Below, in pieces: positions 9,323 through 17,670 of a DNA stretch of 64,000 nucleotides (position 1 is the stretch's first letter; each line of letters opens with the position of its first letter). Below the pieces are notes generated by a model. That model had not been told where the DNA came from, ran no database searches, and saw nothing but the letters and a program-made list of their open reading frames with translations. A program made the position numbers and the translations under genes. Source of the DNA: Chitinophagaceae bacterium (GTDB taxonomy: Bacteria > Bacteroidota > Bacteroidia > Cytophagales > Cytophagaceae); the NCBI GenBank assembly GCA_028288365.1, contig JAQBNU010000069.1:1-64000 (forward strand), in the 5' to 3' direction.

Positions 9323-9452
9323 TGCGTTAGGGATCGAGAGTAAAGCCCGAAGAGCGATGGCTTGTGCGGATGGCGGACTTGCAGCGAGAGCCCGCCCGCC
9401 ACCGAAAAGACATTAGTAACCATCAAAATCATTTTGGCGGGAATGCCCAACT
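9323..9452 (-). repeat. GC-rich intergenic repeat (family with 25922 and 46632), copy on minus strand
   Basis: Read on the minus strand, this stretch starts GTTGGGCATTCCCGCC, contains GGGCGGGCTCTCGCTGCAAG and later GGGCTTTACTCTCGATCC, and ends CCCTAACGCA. The opening GGGC(G/A)TTCCC block, the middle GGGC(T) block and the end CCCT(A/C)ACGC match the copies at 25922-26043 and 46632-46708. It lies between the starts/ends of the ABC exporter and mfd. A 64-codon frame through it is judged to be a by-product of the repeat and not a gene. Confidence 0.6.
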
Positions 9453-9507
9453 ATGCACTCAATCTATAAAACCCGAATAGGTCCCCTATCTTTTAAATCC
9501 AATGTTT

Positions 9508-12500
9508 CTACGCTTTCACGTTCAACGTTTCTTTTACGCCACTTAGTTCCTTTAAGAAAGATTTTGCGGCGTTAATGCCAGAGATTTTGTCCACAACCAA
9601 TAATAGTTTGTTGGGCATTTCTTTCAATCGGCAGCGTTTCGGGTGACTTTGAACGAAGGTTAATATTTTTCCGAATACGTCTGACTTGAAGTATGCCTCG
9701 TTATTGCCTGGTACAAACTGGCAACGCATACCATGATTCTTAATCGTTAGTTTTTCAAAGCCCAATTCTTCTGCCATCCAGCGCATGCGAACGGTTTCAA
9801 TGAGATCCAATACTTCTTGCGGAGCTGGTCCGAAGCGGTCAATCATGCTAGTGAGGAATTCAGCCAGTGCCGTTTCGTCTTTGATGTTGTCGAGTTGTGT
9901 GTACAGGCTTAATCGTTCAGAAATATTGTTGACGTATTGATCCGGAATTAGAATCGATAAGTCTGTTTCGATGACACAGTCCTGCACGAGCTTGCGTAAC
10001 TCGTGTACTTTCATTTCATCTTCAAACAAGGCGGCGAATTCTGTTTCCTTCAACTCCATGATGGTTTCATCCAGCAGTTTGTGGTACATCTCAAAACCGA
10101 TGTCTGTGATGAATCCACTTTGTTCTGCGCCCAATAAATTTCCTGCACCGCGAATGTCCATGTCACGCATGGCCACTTTGAATCCATCTCCCAAATCGGA
10201 GAACTCTTCCAATGCACCGAGGCGTTTCCTGGAATCCGCAGTCAGCGTGGTCGGTGGAGGTGTGATGAGAAAACAATACGCTTTTTTATTTGAGCGACCC
10301 ACACGTCCTCTCATCTGGTGCAAGTCAGATAAACCAAACATGTGTGCATGGTTGATGAGGATGGTATTCGCATTTGGAATATCGAGACCCGATTCAATGA
10401 TGTTGGTAGAAACCAAAACATCAAATTCTCCTTCCACAAACTGCAGCATGATTTTTTCCAACTTATCGCCTTCCATCTGTCCATGGGCGATACCGATCTT
10501 TGCATCCGGCACGAGGCGCAATAAATTATTGGCAATACCGTCGATGTCCTTGATGCGGTTGTGTACGAAAAATACTTGTCCGTTGCGTTTCAATTCCCTA
10601 ACCACAGCATCACGAATGACTTCTTCATCGTAAGCATGAATCTCTGTCGTCACTGGCTGACGGTTGGCGGGTGGTGTAGCGATGATGGACAGATCACGTG
10701 CACCCATGAGAGAAAACTGCAATGTTCTTGGAATAGGTGTAGCGGTTAAAGTCAACGTATCTACATTGACTTTAAATTCTTTCAACTTGTCCTTTACTTT
10801 TACACCAAACTTCTGTTCCTCGTCAATGATCAATAAACCGAGATCTTTGAACTGCACGTCTTTTCCGATGATGCGGTGTGTACCGATGAGGATATTTGTT
10901 TTTCCTTCTTTCACACGTTGCATGGTTTCTTTGATCTGCGCGGTGCTTTTGAAACGGTTTACGTATTCAATCAGACAAGGAAAATTCGACAACCGTTCAT
11001 GAAACGTTTTGTAATGTTGCATCGCCAAAATCGTAGTCGGCACCAATATGGCAACTTGCTTGCCATCACAAACTGCTTTAAAGGCGGCACGTACAGCGAT
11101 TTCAGTTTTTCCGAAACCTACATCACCACACACTAAACGGTCCATCGGATGAGGTTTTTCCATGTCTGCTTTTACATCGGCAGTGGCTTTGGCCTGATCT
11201 GGTGTGTCTTCGTAGATGAAAGACGATTCGAGTTCGGCTTGCAAAAAAGAATCCGGTGTGTATTGGAAGCCTGGCGCACTCTTGCGCTTGGCGTAGAGTT
11301 TGATCAGGTCCTTGGCAATGTCCTGAACCTGTTTCTTGACCTTTGATTTTTTGGCTTCCCACTCGCCGGTGCCGAGTTTACTCATTTGTGGCGGTCCACC
11401 TTCTTTGCCGCTGTAACGGGAAATTTTATGCAAAGAGTGTATGCTGATTTGCAGGATATCATCGTCTTTGAAAACCAAACGAATCAATTCCTGTGAATAC
11501 CCATCGCGTTCGGTTTTTGCCAAACCAGCAAAGCGTCCAATACCATAATCCACGTGTGTAATGTAATCACCCGATTGAAGATTCTTCAATTCTTTCAGCG
11601 TGATGGCTTTGGACTTGGAATGTTTTTCTTTTGTTTTATAACGAAGGAAACGCTCAAACAACTGGTGTTCCGTGTAGATCAGAAGCTTTCTGTCTTCGTC
11701 ATAAAATCCTTCTTTTAATACAAAAGCAGCGGTGCTGAATTGCAAGTAAGGATCTAACTCTTCAAAGATGGTGGTGAGTCGCTCTACTTGTTTTAATGAT
11801 TCAGAAGAAATACAAATGGTATAACCGGCATGTGTTTTCTCCGCCAGGTCTTCGGCGAGTAATTTGAAATCCTTGTTGAAGGAAGACTGTACTTTTGTTT
11901 TGAACAGGTATTCCTGTGCGTCTTTGAACAAAGGATATTTTCCGGTTTGCACCACTTTGCGAGGAACAAGCAAAGACAGCAGCTCGGCATAGTTGATGTA
12001 CAGGATGGATGGATCGGTGACAAGAGTAGAGCCTCCCGATTCTTTGAATAGTTTTTGATAGAAGTTGGTTGCTTTTTCAAAACCTGTTTCAACCATGCCT
12101 TTTACCAGTTCTCCGTCTTTGATCCAGTAGTTGGTGGCATCCGGTAAATATTCTAAAATACTTTCGCGGCGTTCCTGCAACAATTTAGTTTGTATGTTAG
12201 GAATGATGGTAATGAAATCATGCGTCTCTACGGACAACTGCGTGTCAGGATTGAAGGAACGTATGCTTTCAATTTCATCTCCAAACAATTCGATGCGGTA
12301 AGGATAATCGTTGGAGTAAGAAAACACATCAATGATTCCACCTCTTACCGCATACTGTCCGGCTTCGAAAACAAAATCTGTTTTTTCAAAATCATAAGAA
12401 GCCAGAAACTCTTCCATGAAGGCAAGATCCAGCGCTTCGCCTTTCACGGCTTTGAAGGTATTGTTGACCAGCGAAATTTTGTTGATCACTTTCTCTCCCA

Positions 12501-12882
12501 ATGCTTCGGGATAAGTGACGATACAGCAACTGGCTTTTGGATCGTTGCACTTGGTCAGGACTTCCGCGCGCAATAAAATATTGGCATTGTCTATTTCTTC
12601 GTGTTGATAGGCTTTCTTGTAGGAAGCGGGAAACATCAATACTTCTTTTTCAGGAAGTAAGGTTTGCAAATCGTTCTGAAAAAAATGCGCCTCGTCTTTT
12701 TCAGGCAAGATAAAAACCGAAATGCTTTGATCACCTGACAAGGCTGCCGCCACGATAGCATGCGCGCTTCCAGCCAAACCGGTAATTTTCAGTTTACACT
12801 CGTTGGTGCGATCCAGTTTGCTTTTGATATCCTTGCAAAAAGAATCGTTTTGGTAAATGGCTAAGATGTCTCTTAATTTCAC
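9508..12882 (-). CDS. mfd: Transcription-repair coupling factor Mfd
   Basis: Mfd removes RNA polymerase stalled at DNA lesions and recruits UvrA for nucleotide excision repair. The 1124-residue protein shows the expected order. There is a UvrB-like N-terminal part. The RNA-polymerase-interacting segment is near residues 470-540 (HVDYGIGRFAGL). A RecG-like helicase follows, with Walker A GDVGFGKTE near 584 and DEEQ (LLIIDEEQKFGV) near 686, then motif VI QMRGRVGR and the C-terminal TRCF domain. The length is normal for the family. A TATTTTTG-like promoter element sits immediately before the ATG (12890-12897), which would give a very short leader. Confidence 0.97.
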   Translation of the reverse strand: MKLRDILAIYQNDSFCKDIKSKLDRTNECKLKITGLAGSAHAIVAAALSGDQSISVFILPEKDEAHFFQNDLQTLLPEKEVLMFPASYKKAYQHEEIDNANILLRAEVLTKCNDPKASCCIVTYPEALGEKVINKISLVNNTFKAVKGEALDLAFMEEFLASYDFEKTDFVFEAGQYAVRGGIIDVFSYSNDYPYRIELFGDEIESIRSFNPDTQLSVETHDFITIIPNIQTKLLQERRESILEYLPDATNYWIKDGELVKGMVETGFEKATNFYQKLFKESGGSTLVTDPSILYINYAELLSLLVPRKVVQTGKYPLFKDAQEYLFKTKVQSSFNKDFKLLAEDLAEKTHAGYTICISSESLKQVERLTTIFEELDPYLQFSTAAFVLKEGFYDEDRKLLIYTEHQLFERFLRYKTKEKHSKSKAITLKELKNLQSGDYITHVDYGIGRFAGLAKTERDGYSQELIRLVFKDDDILQISIHSLHKISRYSGKEGGPPQMSKLGTGEWEAKKSKVKKQVQDIAKDLIKLYAKRKSAPGFQYTPDSFLQAELESSFIYEDTPDQAKATADVKADMEKPHPMDRLVCGDVGFGKTEIAVRAAFKAVCDGKQVAILVPTTILAMQHYKTFHERLSNFPCLIEYVNRFKSTAQIKETMQRVKEGKTNILIGTHRIIGKDVQFKDLGLLIIDEEQKFGVKVKDKLKEFKVNVDTLTLTATPIPRTLQFSLMGARDLSIIATPPANRQPVTTEIHAYDEEVIRDAVVRELKRNGQVFFVHNRIKDIDGIANNLLRLVPDAKIGIAHGQMEGDKLEKIMLQFVEGEFDVLVSTNIIESGLDIPNANTILINHAHMFGLSDLHQMRGRVGRSNKKAYCFLITPPPTTLTADSRKRLGALEEFSDLGDGFKVAMRDMDIRGAGNLLGAEQSGFITDIGFEMYHKLLDETIMELKETEFAALFEDEMKVHELRKLVQDCVIETDLSILIPDQYVNNISERLSLYTQLDNIKDETALAEFLTSMIDRFGPAPQEVLDLIETVRMRWMAEELGFEKLTIKNHGMRCQFVPGNNEAYFKSDVFGKILTFVQSHPKRCRLKEMPNKLLLVVDKISGINAAKSFLKELSGVKETLNVKA

Positions 12883-12943
12883 GCTGATACAAAAATAATA
12901 AAATCAACGTTCACTAAATAGTGTATGTAACAAAGAGTTGATT

Positions 12944-14413
12944 TTACCAGAAAGAAACACTGACTCCCTGACCACCTTTGTAGGTTGCTTTCCAACTTCT
13001 GGAACGGATGGCCAGTGTGCAGCTTCGGTTGAAAGGTGGAGGATTATCCGGAGATGGATGTTGAATGTTGAGAAAAAGTGTTTTTTTATCGGCACTCAGG
13101 CAAACGCCCGTCGTTTCTGCTCCCGGTGCTGCGACAAGGAAGCGGTACAGACTGTCGACGGTTGGATGAGCGATTCCTGCATCCAGCCACCAGACTTCGT
13201 TGGAAGTTGGTGTACCCTCGATCTGATCTTCACAAATGATGAGCCAGGTTCTGCCGTTGCTTCTGAAAGAAGTTAAAGCATCTGGATTGTTGAAATATTT
13301 ACTCGTGTCTTTTGCTGCTCGCCCTCCAGAGAGTCTTACGACTACCCGATCGGTTTTCAGGTCAAGCGCCAATAAAGCACCATCCGGATAAAATAGCGTG
13401 TCGTTAGTTATTTTAGATTGAAGGTGCTTGGCAAAGTGAGTCTTTTGTAAGCCATGTTTGATAAGGCCTAGCGATTGAGTCCCCGTTTCCGTCATGAACA
13501 ACTGATCTTCTGTTCCTGTCATCCATTCCATGCGGGCAAACAAAGTAGCGCCTTTGCGAATGGCGATGTTGCGTATGATCACGAGAGAATCTAATTCTCC
13601 CGGTAAAGCAATCCAGTGATTTGTTTCATTATACTGATCGTAGGCGTAGAGTATGCCTTTGTCAAACGAGTAAGGATGATCGGCTATAAATTTAAAGAGA
13701 ACTGACGGAGCATTGTCATCTGTCAGGTACATGGATTTGCCGTCTTTGCTGAGCCAAGCCGATTCATGTGAGTAGCGGCCAAGGGCGTACAACTTTTTTG
13801 TTGCCTGATGCGTGAACGGATCAACTTCTGTCATCCAACCCATGTTCTCGTTTCGCTTCAATCCATTGACAATACTGGTATCGCGTGTGCCTCTGCCTTT
13901 TTTGTATAATTTTTCATTGCTCTCGGGTGGATATTCTTCTGCCGTTAATACGCGTTTTGTTTTAGCGATGTATAAACCACCGCAGTTGTCGTAGGTACCG
14001 CCGACGGTATTGAAATCAATGGCGTTAAATTTTCCGGTACGTTTCCAAAGGAAATCTTTTTTCTCCATCGGAAAGATGGTCGCTCCACCGCCATCACCCA
14101 GCGTGCTGTTGCTGTCGTTGCATTCGTGCGATACAAAGAGAAAAGCTTTTTTCTTGGAAGATCCTGGAATGAAAGCAATGTAATCGTGGTTACTTTTTGA
14201 TACACTAAGTTGTCCCTTGTTATTAGAGACGGTATCTGTTTGATCAAATAAATTATAAAATTCAAATTCTTCTGAAAGAACTACACCTTTGTGAGTATTG
14301 CTGTAGGGTGCTTCTTTAAAGGGAGCTGAGGTAGGTTGAAAAAGGGTGATCTGTGCTTGTGTCAGAACAGAACAAGCGCCTATGAACAGGGTAATTAGAA
14401 AATATTTTTTCAT
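12944..14413 (-). CDS. PhoX-like (DUF839) secreted phosphatase family protein
   Basis: This 489-residue protein has an N-terminal signal peptide (MKKYFLITLFIGACSVLTQA), so it acts outside the cytoplasm. Two blocks resemble the PhoX alkaline phosphatase family: LGRYSHESAWLSKDGKSMYL near residue 210 and ETTGVCLSADKKTLFLNIQH near the C-terminus. PhoX enzymes are calcium/iron-dependent phosphomonoesterases exported by Tat. This signal peptide lacks a twin arginine, so export is probably by Sec, and enzyme activity is not assured. Its start overlaps the stop of the preceding gene by 4 bases, which implies translational coupling. Family call is moderate; activity is inferred. Confidence 0.75.
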   Translation of the reverse strand: MKKYFLITLFIGACSVLTQAQITLFQPTSAPFKEAPYSNTHKGVVLSEEFEFYNLFDQTDTVSNNKGQLSVSKSNHDYIAFIPGSSKKKAFLFVSHECNDSNSTLGDGGGATIFPMEKKDFLWKRTGKFNAIDFNTVGGTYDNCGGLYIAKTKRVLTAEEYPPESNEKLYKKGRGTRDTSIVNGLKRNENMGWMTEVDPFTHQATKKLYALGRYSHESAWLSKDGKSMYLTDDNAPSVLFKFIADHPYSFDKGILYAYDQYNETNHWIALPGELDSLVIIRNIAIRKGATLFARMEWMTGTEDQLFMTETGTQSLGLIKHGLQKTHFAKHLQSKITNDTLFYPDGALLALDLKTDRVVVRLSGGRAAKDTSKYFNNPDALTSFRSNGRTWLIICEDQIEGTPTSNEVWWLDAGIAHPTVDSLYRFLVAAPGAETTGVCLSADKKTLFLNIQHPSPDNPPPFNRSCTLAIRSRSWKATYKGGQGVSVSFW

Positions 14414-15339
14414 GCGTTGATTTCTACTAAAAACAATTCTGAACTACCACTGTCTGGATCTGCTACAGCCAGTGCTGCCATTGTTCCGTCTTTGTCTTGC
14501 TCGTAGATGCAGATGGATTCCCATTTAGAGATCAATTGGTTGCCTTCTTTGTCTAAAACAAGCGTAAGATTTTCTACGGTTATTTTTTTAGACGTATTTT
14601 TTTCACGACCTCTTTCCGGAAGTGCATTCAAAGAAAAGGTACCGATGGCGGATCCTAAAATTTCTCCATCGTCGTAGGCATTGTCTGTAGCCTCGCAGGA
14701 AGCGGTGATGTAGACGATGTCGTTGAAGTAGCAAGCACCTGAACAAGAAAATTCCAATCCATTTAGTTTTGGAATATCGAGCAAAAAGATTTCAGGGAAA
14801 GGAGTACTTTCTGTATGTCCCTGTATGAACTCGATCATTTCTGGCAAAGGATAACGAATCAATTGTTGTCCTGCTCTGTTCACGAAATAGAAATGATGAG
14901 CATCTGTGAAAGACGCTTCAATGTTGAGCTCTGGGCTATCGAAGTCCGGGTGACTGGTGATGAGCGAATAAAGACTGTTTAAATCTTTTTCCCAGACGAT
15001 GTGCTTTTTATTGTAAGAAGTCGGCAGTTTGATCAAATAACCTTTGCCTCGTTGAGGTAATTTTGAACCTGAACCGGCGACAAATAAATGCGGATAACCG
15101 TTGATGTCAAAAGACACCATGCTTTCAAAATCTGCTTTTAATGGTTTGGGAATTCTATTGTCTTTTTTTTCAGGAGCCTTAAAAAGTTCTACCTGATGAA
15201 TCACCCTCAACTCATGATTCAGTCCGTACAAGTATTCGCTGTCGCCACCGATGATGTAGATGATGCCGTTGACGAGCTCAATGCCAGAGCCTGAGGGAAT
15301 GTTAGCGAGGTGTTCGTGTTTAAGAATATTTAATTTCAT
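14410..15339 (-). CDS. Uncharacterised beta-propeller-like protein (DUF6929-like)
   Basis: A 309-residue soluble protein without a signal peptide. It has repeated short strands around IPSGSGIELVNGIIYIIGGD, PHLFVAGSGSKLPQRGKGY and ELFLVEIN, suggesting a beta-propeller fold. It resembles what is annotated in Bacteroidota as DUF6929; I rely on memory of the N-terminal pattern, so the family name is tentative. It is the upstream partner of the PhoX-like gene with a 4-base overlap, so both are probably made together. Function is unknown; the pairing hints at phosphate or phospho-ester handling. A short repeat (15342-15374) lies directly before its start codon. Confidence 0.65.
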   Translation of the reverse strand: MKLNILKHEHLANIPSGSGIELVNGIIYIIGGDSEYLYGLNHELRVIHQVELFKAPEKKDNRIPKPLKADFESMVSFDINGYPHLFVAGSGSKLPQRGKGYLIKLPTSYNKKHIVWEKDLNSLYSLITSHPDFDSPELNIEASFTDAHHFYFVNRAGQQLIRYPLPEMIEFIQGHTESTPFPEIFLLDIPKLNGLEFSCSGACYFNDIVYITASCEATDNAYDDGEILGSAIGTFSLNALPERGREKNTSKKITVENLTLVLDKEGNQLISKWESICIYEQDKDGTMAALAVADPDSGSSELFLVEINA

Positions 15340-15341
15340 TA

Positions 15342-15374
15342 TAGTGGTCAGTCGTCAGTGGACAGTGATCAGTA
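15342..15374 (-). repeat. ACTGATCACTGTCCACT upstream motif, copy 1
   Basis: Read in the sense of the downstream gene (minus strand), this reads ACTGATCACTGTCCACT followed by GACGACTGACCACTA, ending 3 bases before the ATG of the DUF6929-like gene. The same 17 bases occur in sense orientation upstream of rluD (20187-20213), and a close variant lies upstream of polA (60541-60573). Its role is unknown. Confidence 0.6.
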
Positions 15375-15403
15375 TATTCTTCTTATTAACAGTGAAGCAT
15401 CTT

Positions 15404-15476
15404 TTGTTGGCGTCTCGCCAACAAGTTTTGAATAGGAACTTGATTTGAGCAGAGCAGATTGTTGAGACGCCAACAA
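15404..15476. repeat. REPIN-like inverted hairpin pair (GTTGGCGTCTCGCCAAC family), copy 1
   Basis: The left unit TTGTTGGCGTCTCGCCAACA is a 9 bp stem with a TCT loop (15404-15424). The right unit at 15459-15476 has loop AGA and reads as the reverse complement of the left, minus three bases of one stem. The spacer is 34 bases. Two hairpins in opposite orientation with a short spacer is the layout of a REPIN. The second copy is at 59818-59893. Confidence 0.75.
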
Positions 15477-15499
15477 TAACAAGCGGGCTGATCACGGCG

Positions 15500-17635
15500 T
15501 TACTTTTTTCTTAATATTTTAAAATTCGCACTTCCCTCGTCCAGAAAATCTATAAACTCAGGAACATCTTCATTGAAGGCAACAGGATTGGCCAGTACAG
15601 TTTCAGTGAATGGATCGAGCAGGATGTAATAAGGTTGTGCGTTGTTCTTGTAGCGTGTCACTTGTATATCGGCATTGATGGCACCGATGGTTTTCTTTTG
15701 TTTACCATCGAAGGTAGACGTGATCCATTGATCTTCCGGCAACTTCATGTGATCGTCTACATACAAAGCAACGACTACATAATTTTTCTCCAGACGCATC
15801 AGCACTTCCGGATCAGACCAGACGTTGGCTTCCATCTTGCGGCAGTTCACACAACCGTGTCCAGTGAAGTCAATGAACACCGGTAGATTTCTTTCTTTCG
15901 CACAGGCAATGGCTTCTTTGTATTCAAAATATCCTTTGAGTCCGTGAGGCAATTTAAATTGATCGCTATACTTAGGAGTTGCATCGCAAAGGTTGCGATC
16001 CATGGCACGCTCTGCGCCGGTCATAACGGTTGTGTTACTCAACGTCAGGTTGAAGTCTTGAGTAGTCATCGGAGGTAAGTAACCGGAGATGGCCCTGAGT
16101 GGTGCGCCCCATAAGCCTGGCACGAGGTACATGGTAAACGCCAAACTTATACCCGCCAGCAATAAACGGATGACACTTATTTTTTCTACCGGACTGTCGT
16201 GTGATAAACGAAGTTTGCCAAGTAAGTAAATTCCTAACAAAGCGAAGATCACGATCCAGATGCACAAGTATACTTCTCTGTCGAGTATGCCCCAATGTTC
16301 TACCTGATCGGCAACACTTAAAAATTTAATGGCCAATGCCAATTCGATAAAACCCAATGTTACTTTCACCACGTTTAGCCATCCACCTGACTTAGGTAAG
16401 GAAGCCAGCCATTCTGGAAACAAAGCGAACAAAGTAAAAGGAATCGCAAACGCAGAAGAGTAAGCCAGCATGCCTAAGACCGGTTTGATCAATTCTCCGC
16501 CTGCGGCTTCTACCAGGATCGTTCCAACAATAGGTCCGGTGCAGGAGAAGGAAACCAACACGATGGTGAACGCCATGAAGAAGACTCCGTAGTAACCGCC
16601 TTTGTCCGCTTGTCGGTCGACTTTGTTGACAAAAGATGAAGGCAGTGTAATTTCATACATGCCCAGGAAAGACAAGGCAAAGATGATGAAGATGATGGTG
16701 AACAATAAATTCGGAATCCAGTGCGTGCTGATGAAGTTGGCGAAGGCTGGTCCGTTGATGCGTGCAGCGATGACACCGATCAAGGTATAAATAAGTACAA
16801 TGGAAATGCCGTAGACAAATGCTTTAACGGCCGCTTGCTTTTTATTGCTGCTGGAGTTGGTAAAGAACGTAACGGTCATCGGAACCATAGGAAACACGCA
16901 AGGTGTAAGCAATGAGGCAATGCCGGCAATGAAGGCAATGAAGATAAAATAAATCAGGCTTTTGTTTTGACTCGTTCCATCGCCTCTTTCTTTTAAAGTA
17001 ATCGTGGGTGCTGCGAATTTTTTGATCGCTTGTAAAGTATCGGCATCTGCACTGGCAATAGCAGAATCCACAGGCGGTTTAGAGATGTCTGTATAATTTG
17101 ATGCTTTGATGTTTTCTGGAACAGTGTTTACCGAAGAAGAGCTGTTGCCTTTGGTGATGACAAAATCTTTGAATTCAAATTCACCGTCACCCACGATGCA
17201 CTTGCCATCTATTTCTGTACATACCTGGTAAGTATGCGTGCCTTTGATGACGGCATTTTCTCCGATAATTTTTACCGTTTGTTTGAAAAGTGCTTTGTGT
17301 TTAAAATAAGTATATGTTCCTCCCCAGATGTCGTCGTATTTCTTTTTGGAACCGACGGCTTTGATCTTGCCCACCAATTTGTAGGCACTGTTGGGTTCGA
17401 ATTCAAACACGGCAAGATTGGGACCGAGGTTAGGATCAAAGTCAGAAGAGTACATGTACCACTTGTCGTCGATCGTTGCTTCGAAAACCAAATCTATTGT
17501 TTGTCCCAGGGCCACTTCTTTTTTGGACAAAGAATAGGTCCAAGTTGCAGGCTTCAAGGGCTTGTCCTGCGCTTCGCCCACACAAGAAAAGAGTGTGCAG
17601 AGAAAAAGAACAAAGAGAGAAATACGTTTTGTCAT
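15500..17635 (-). CDS. dsbD: Protein-disulfide reductase DsbD-like (thiol:disulfide interchange)
   Basis: The protein carries reducing power from cytoplasmic thioredoxin across the inner membrane to periplasmic proteins. It is about 711 residues. There is a signal peptide (MTKRISLFVLFLCTLFSC), and an N-terminal DsbD immunoglobulin-like domain at about residues 30-160. A polytopic CcdA-type membrane domain follows, with the paired cysteines in LLTPCVFPMVP and SFSCTGPIVG. A C-terminal thioredoxin domain has CVNC near residue 595 (GHGCVNCRKMEANVW). The ATG at 17635 is preferred; the frame extends to 17647 (MLVL-MTKR). A cysteine in LFSC could also serve as a lipobox. The order and length match the Bacteroidota DsbD family. 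Confidence 0.93.
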   Translation of the reverse strand: MTKRISLFVLFLCTLFSCVGEAQDKPLKPATWTYSLSKKEVALGQTIDLVFEATIDDKWYMYSSDFDPNLGPNLAVFEFEPNSAYKLVGKIKAVGSKKKYDDIWGGTYTYFKHKALFKQTVKIIGENAVIKGTHTYQVCTEIDGKCIVGDGEFEFKDFVITKGNSSSSVNTVPENIKASNYTDISKPPVDSAIASADADTLQAIKKFAAPTITLKERGDGTSQNKSLIYFIFIAFIAGIASLLTPCVFPMVPMTVTFFTNSSSNKKQAAVKAFVYGISIVLIYTLIGVIAARINGPAFANFISTHWIPNLLFTIIFIIFALSFLGMYEITLPSSFVNKVDRQADKGGYYGVFFMAFTIVLVSFSCTGPIVGTILVEAAGGELIKPVLGMLAYSSAFAIPFTLFALFPEWLASLPKSGGWLNVVKVTLGFIELALAIKFLSVADQVEHWGILDREVYLCIWIVIFALLGIYLLGKLRLSHDSPVEKISVIRLLLAGISLAFTMYLVPGLWGAPLRAISGYLPPMTTQDFNLTLSNTTVMTGAERAMDRNLCDATPKYSDQFKLPHGLKGYFEYKEAIACAKERNLPVFIDFTGHGCVNCRKMEANVWSDPEVLMRLEKNYVVVALYVDDHMKLPEDQWITSTFDGKQKKTIGAINADIQVTRYKNNAQPYYILLDPFTETVLANPVAFNEDVPEFIDFLDEGSANFKILRKK

Positions 17636-17670
17636 AAGTACAAGCATAACAGTTGTCAGCTATAAATAGT

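Noticed and set aside
9256-9450. 64-codon minus-strand frame between the ABC exporter and mfd
   Set aside because: It lies almost wholly within the GC-rich intergenic repeat and has no recognisable motif; the frame follows from the repeat.
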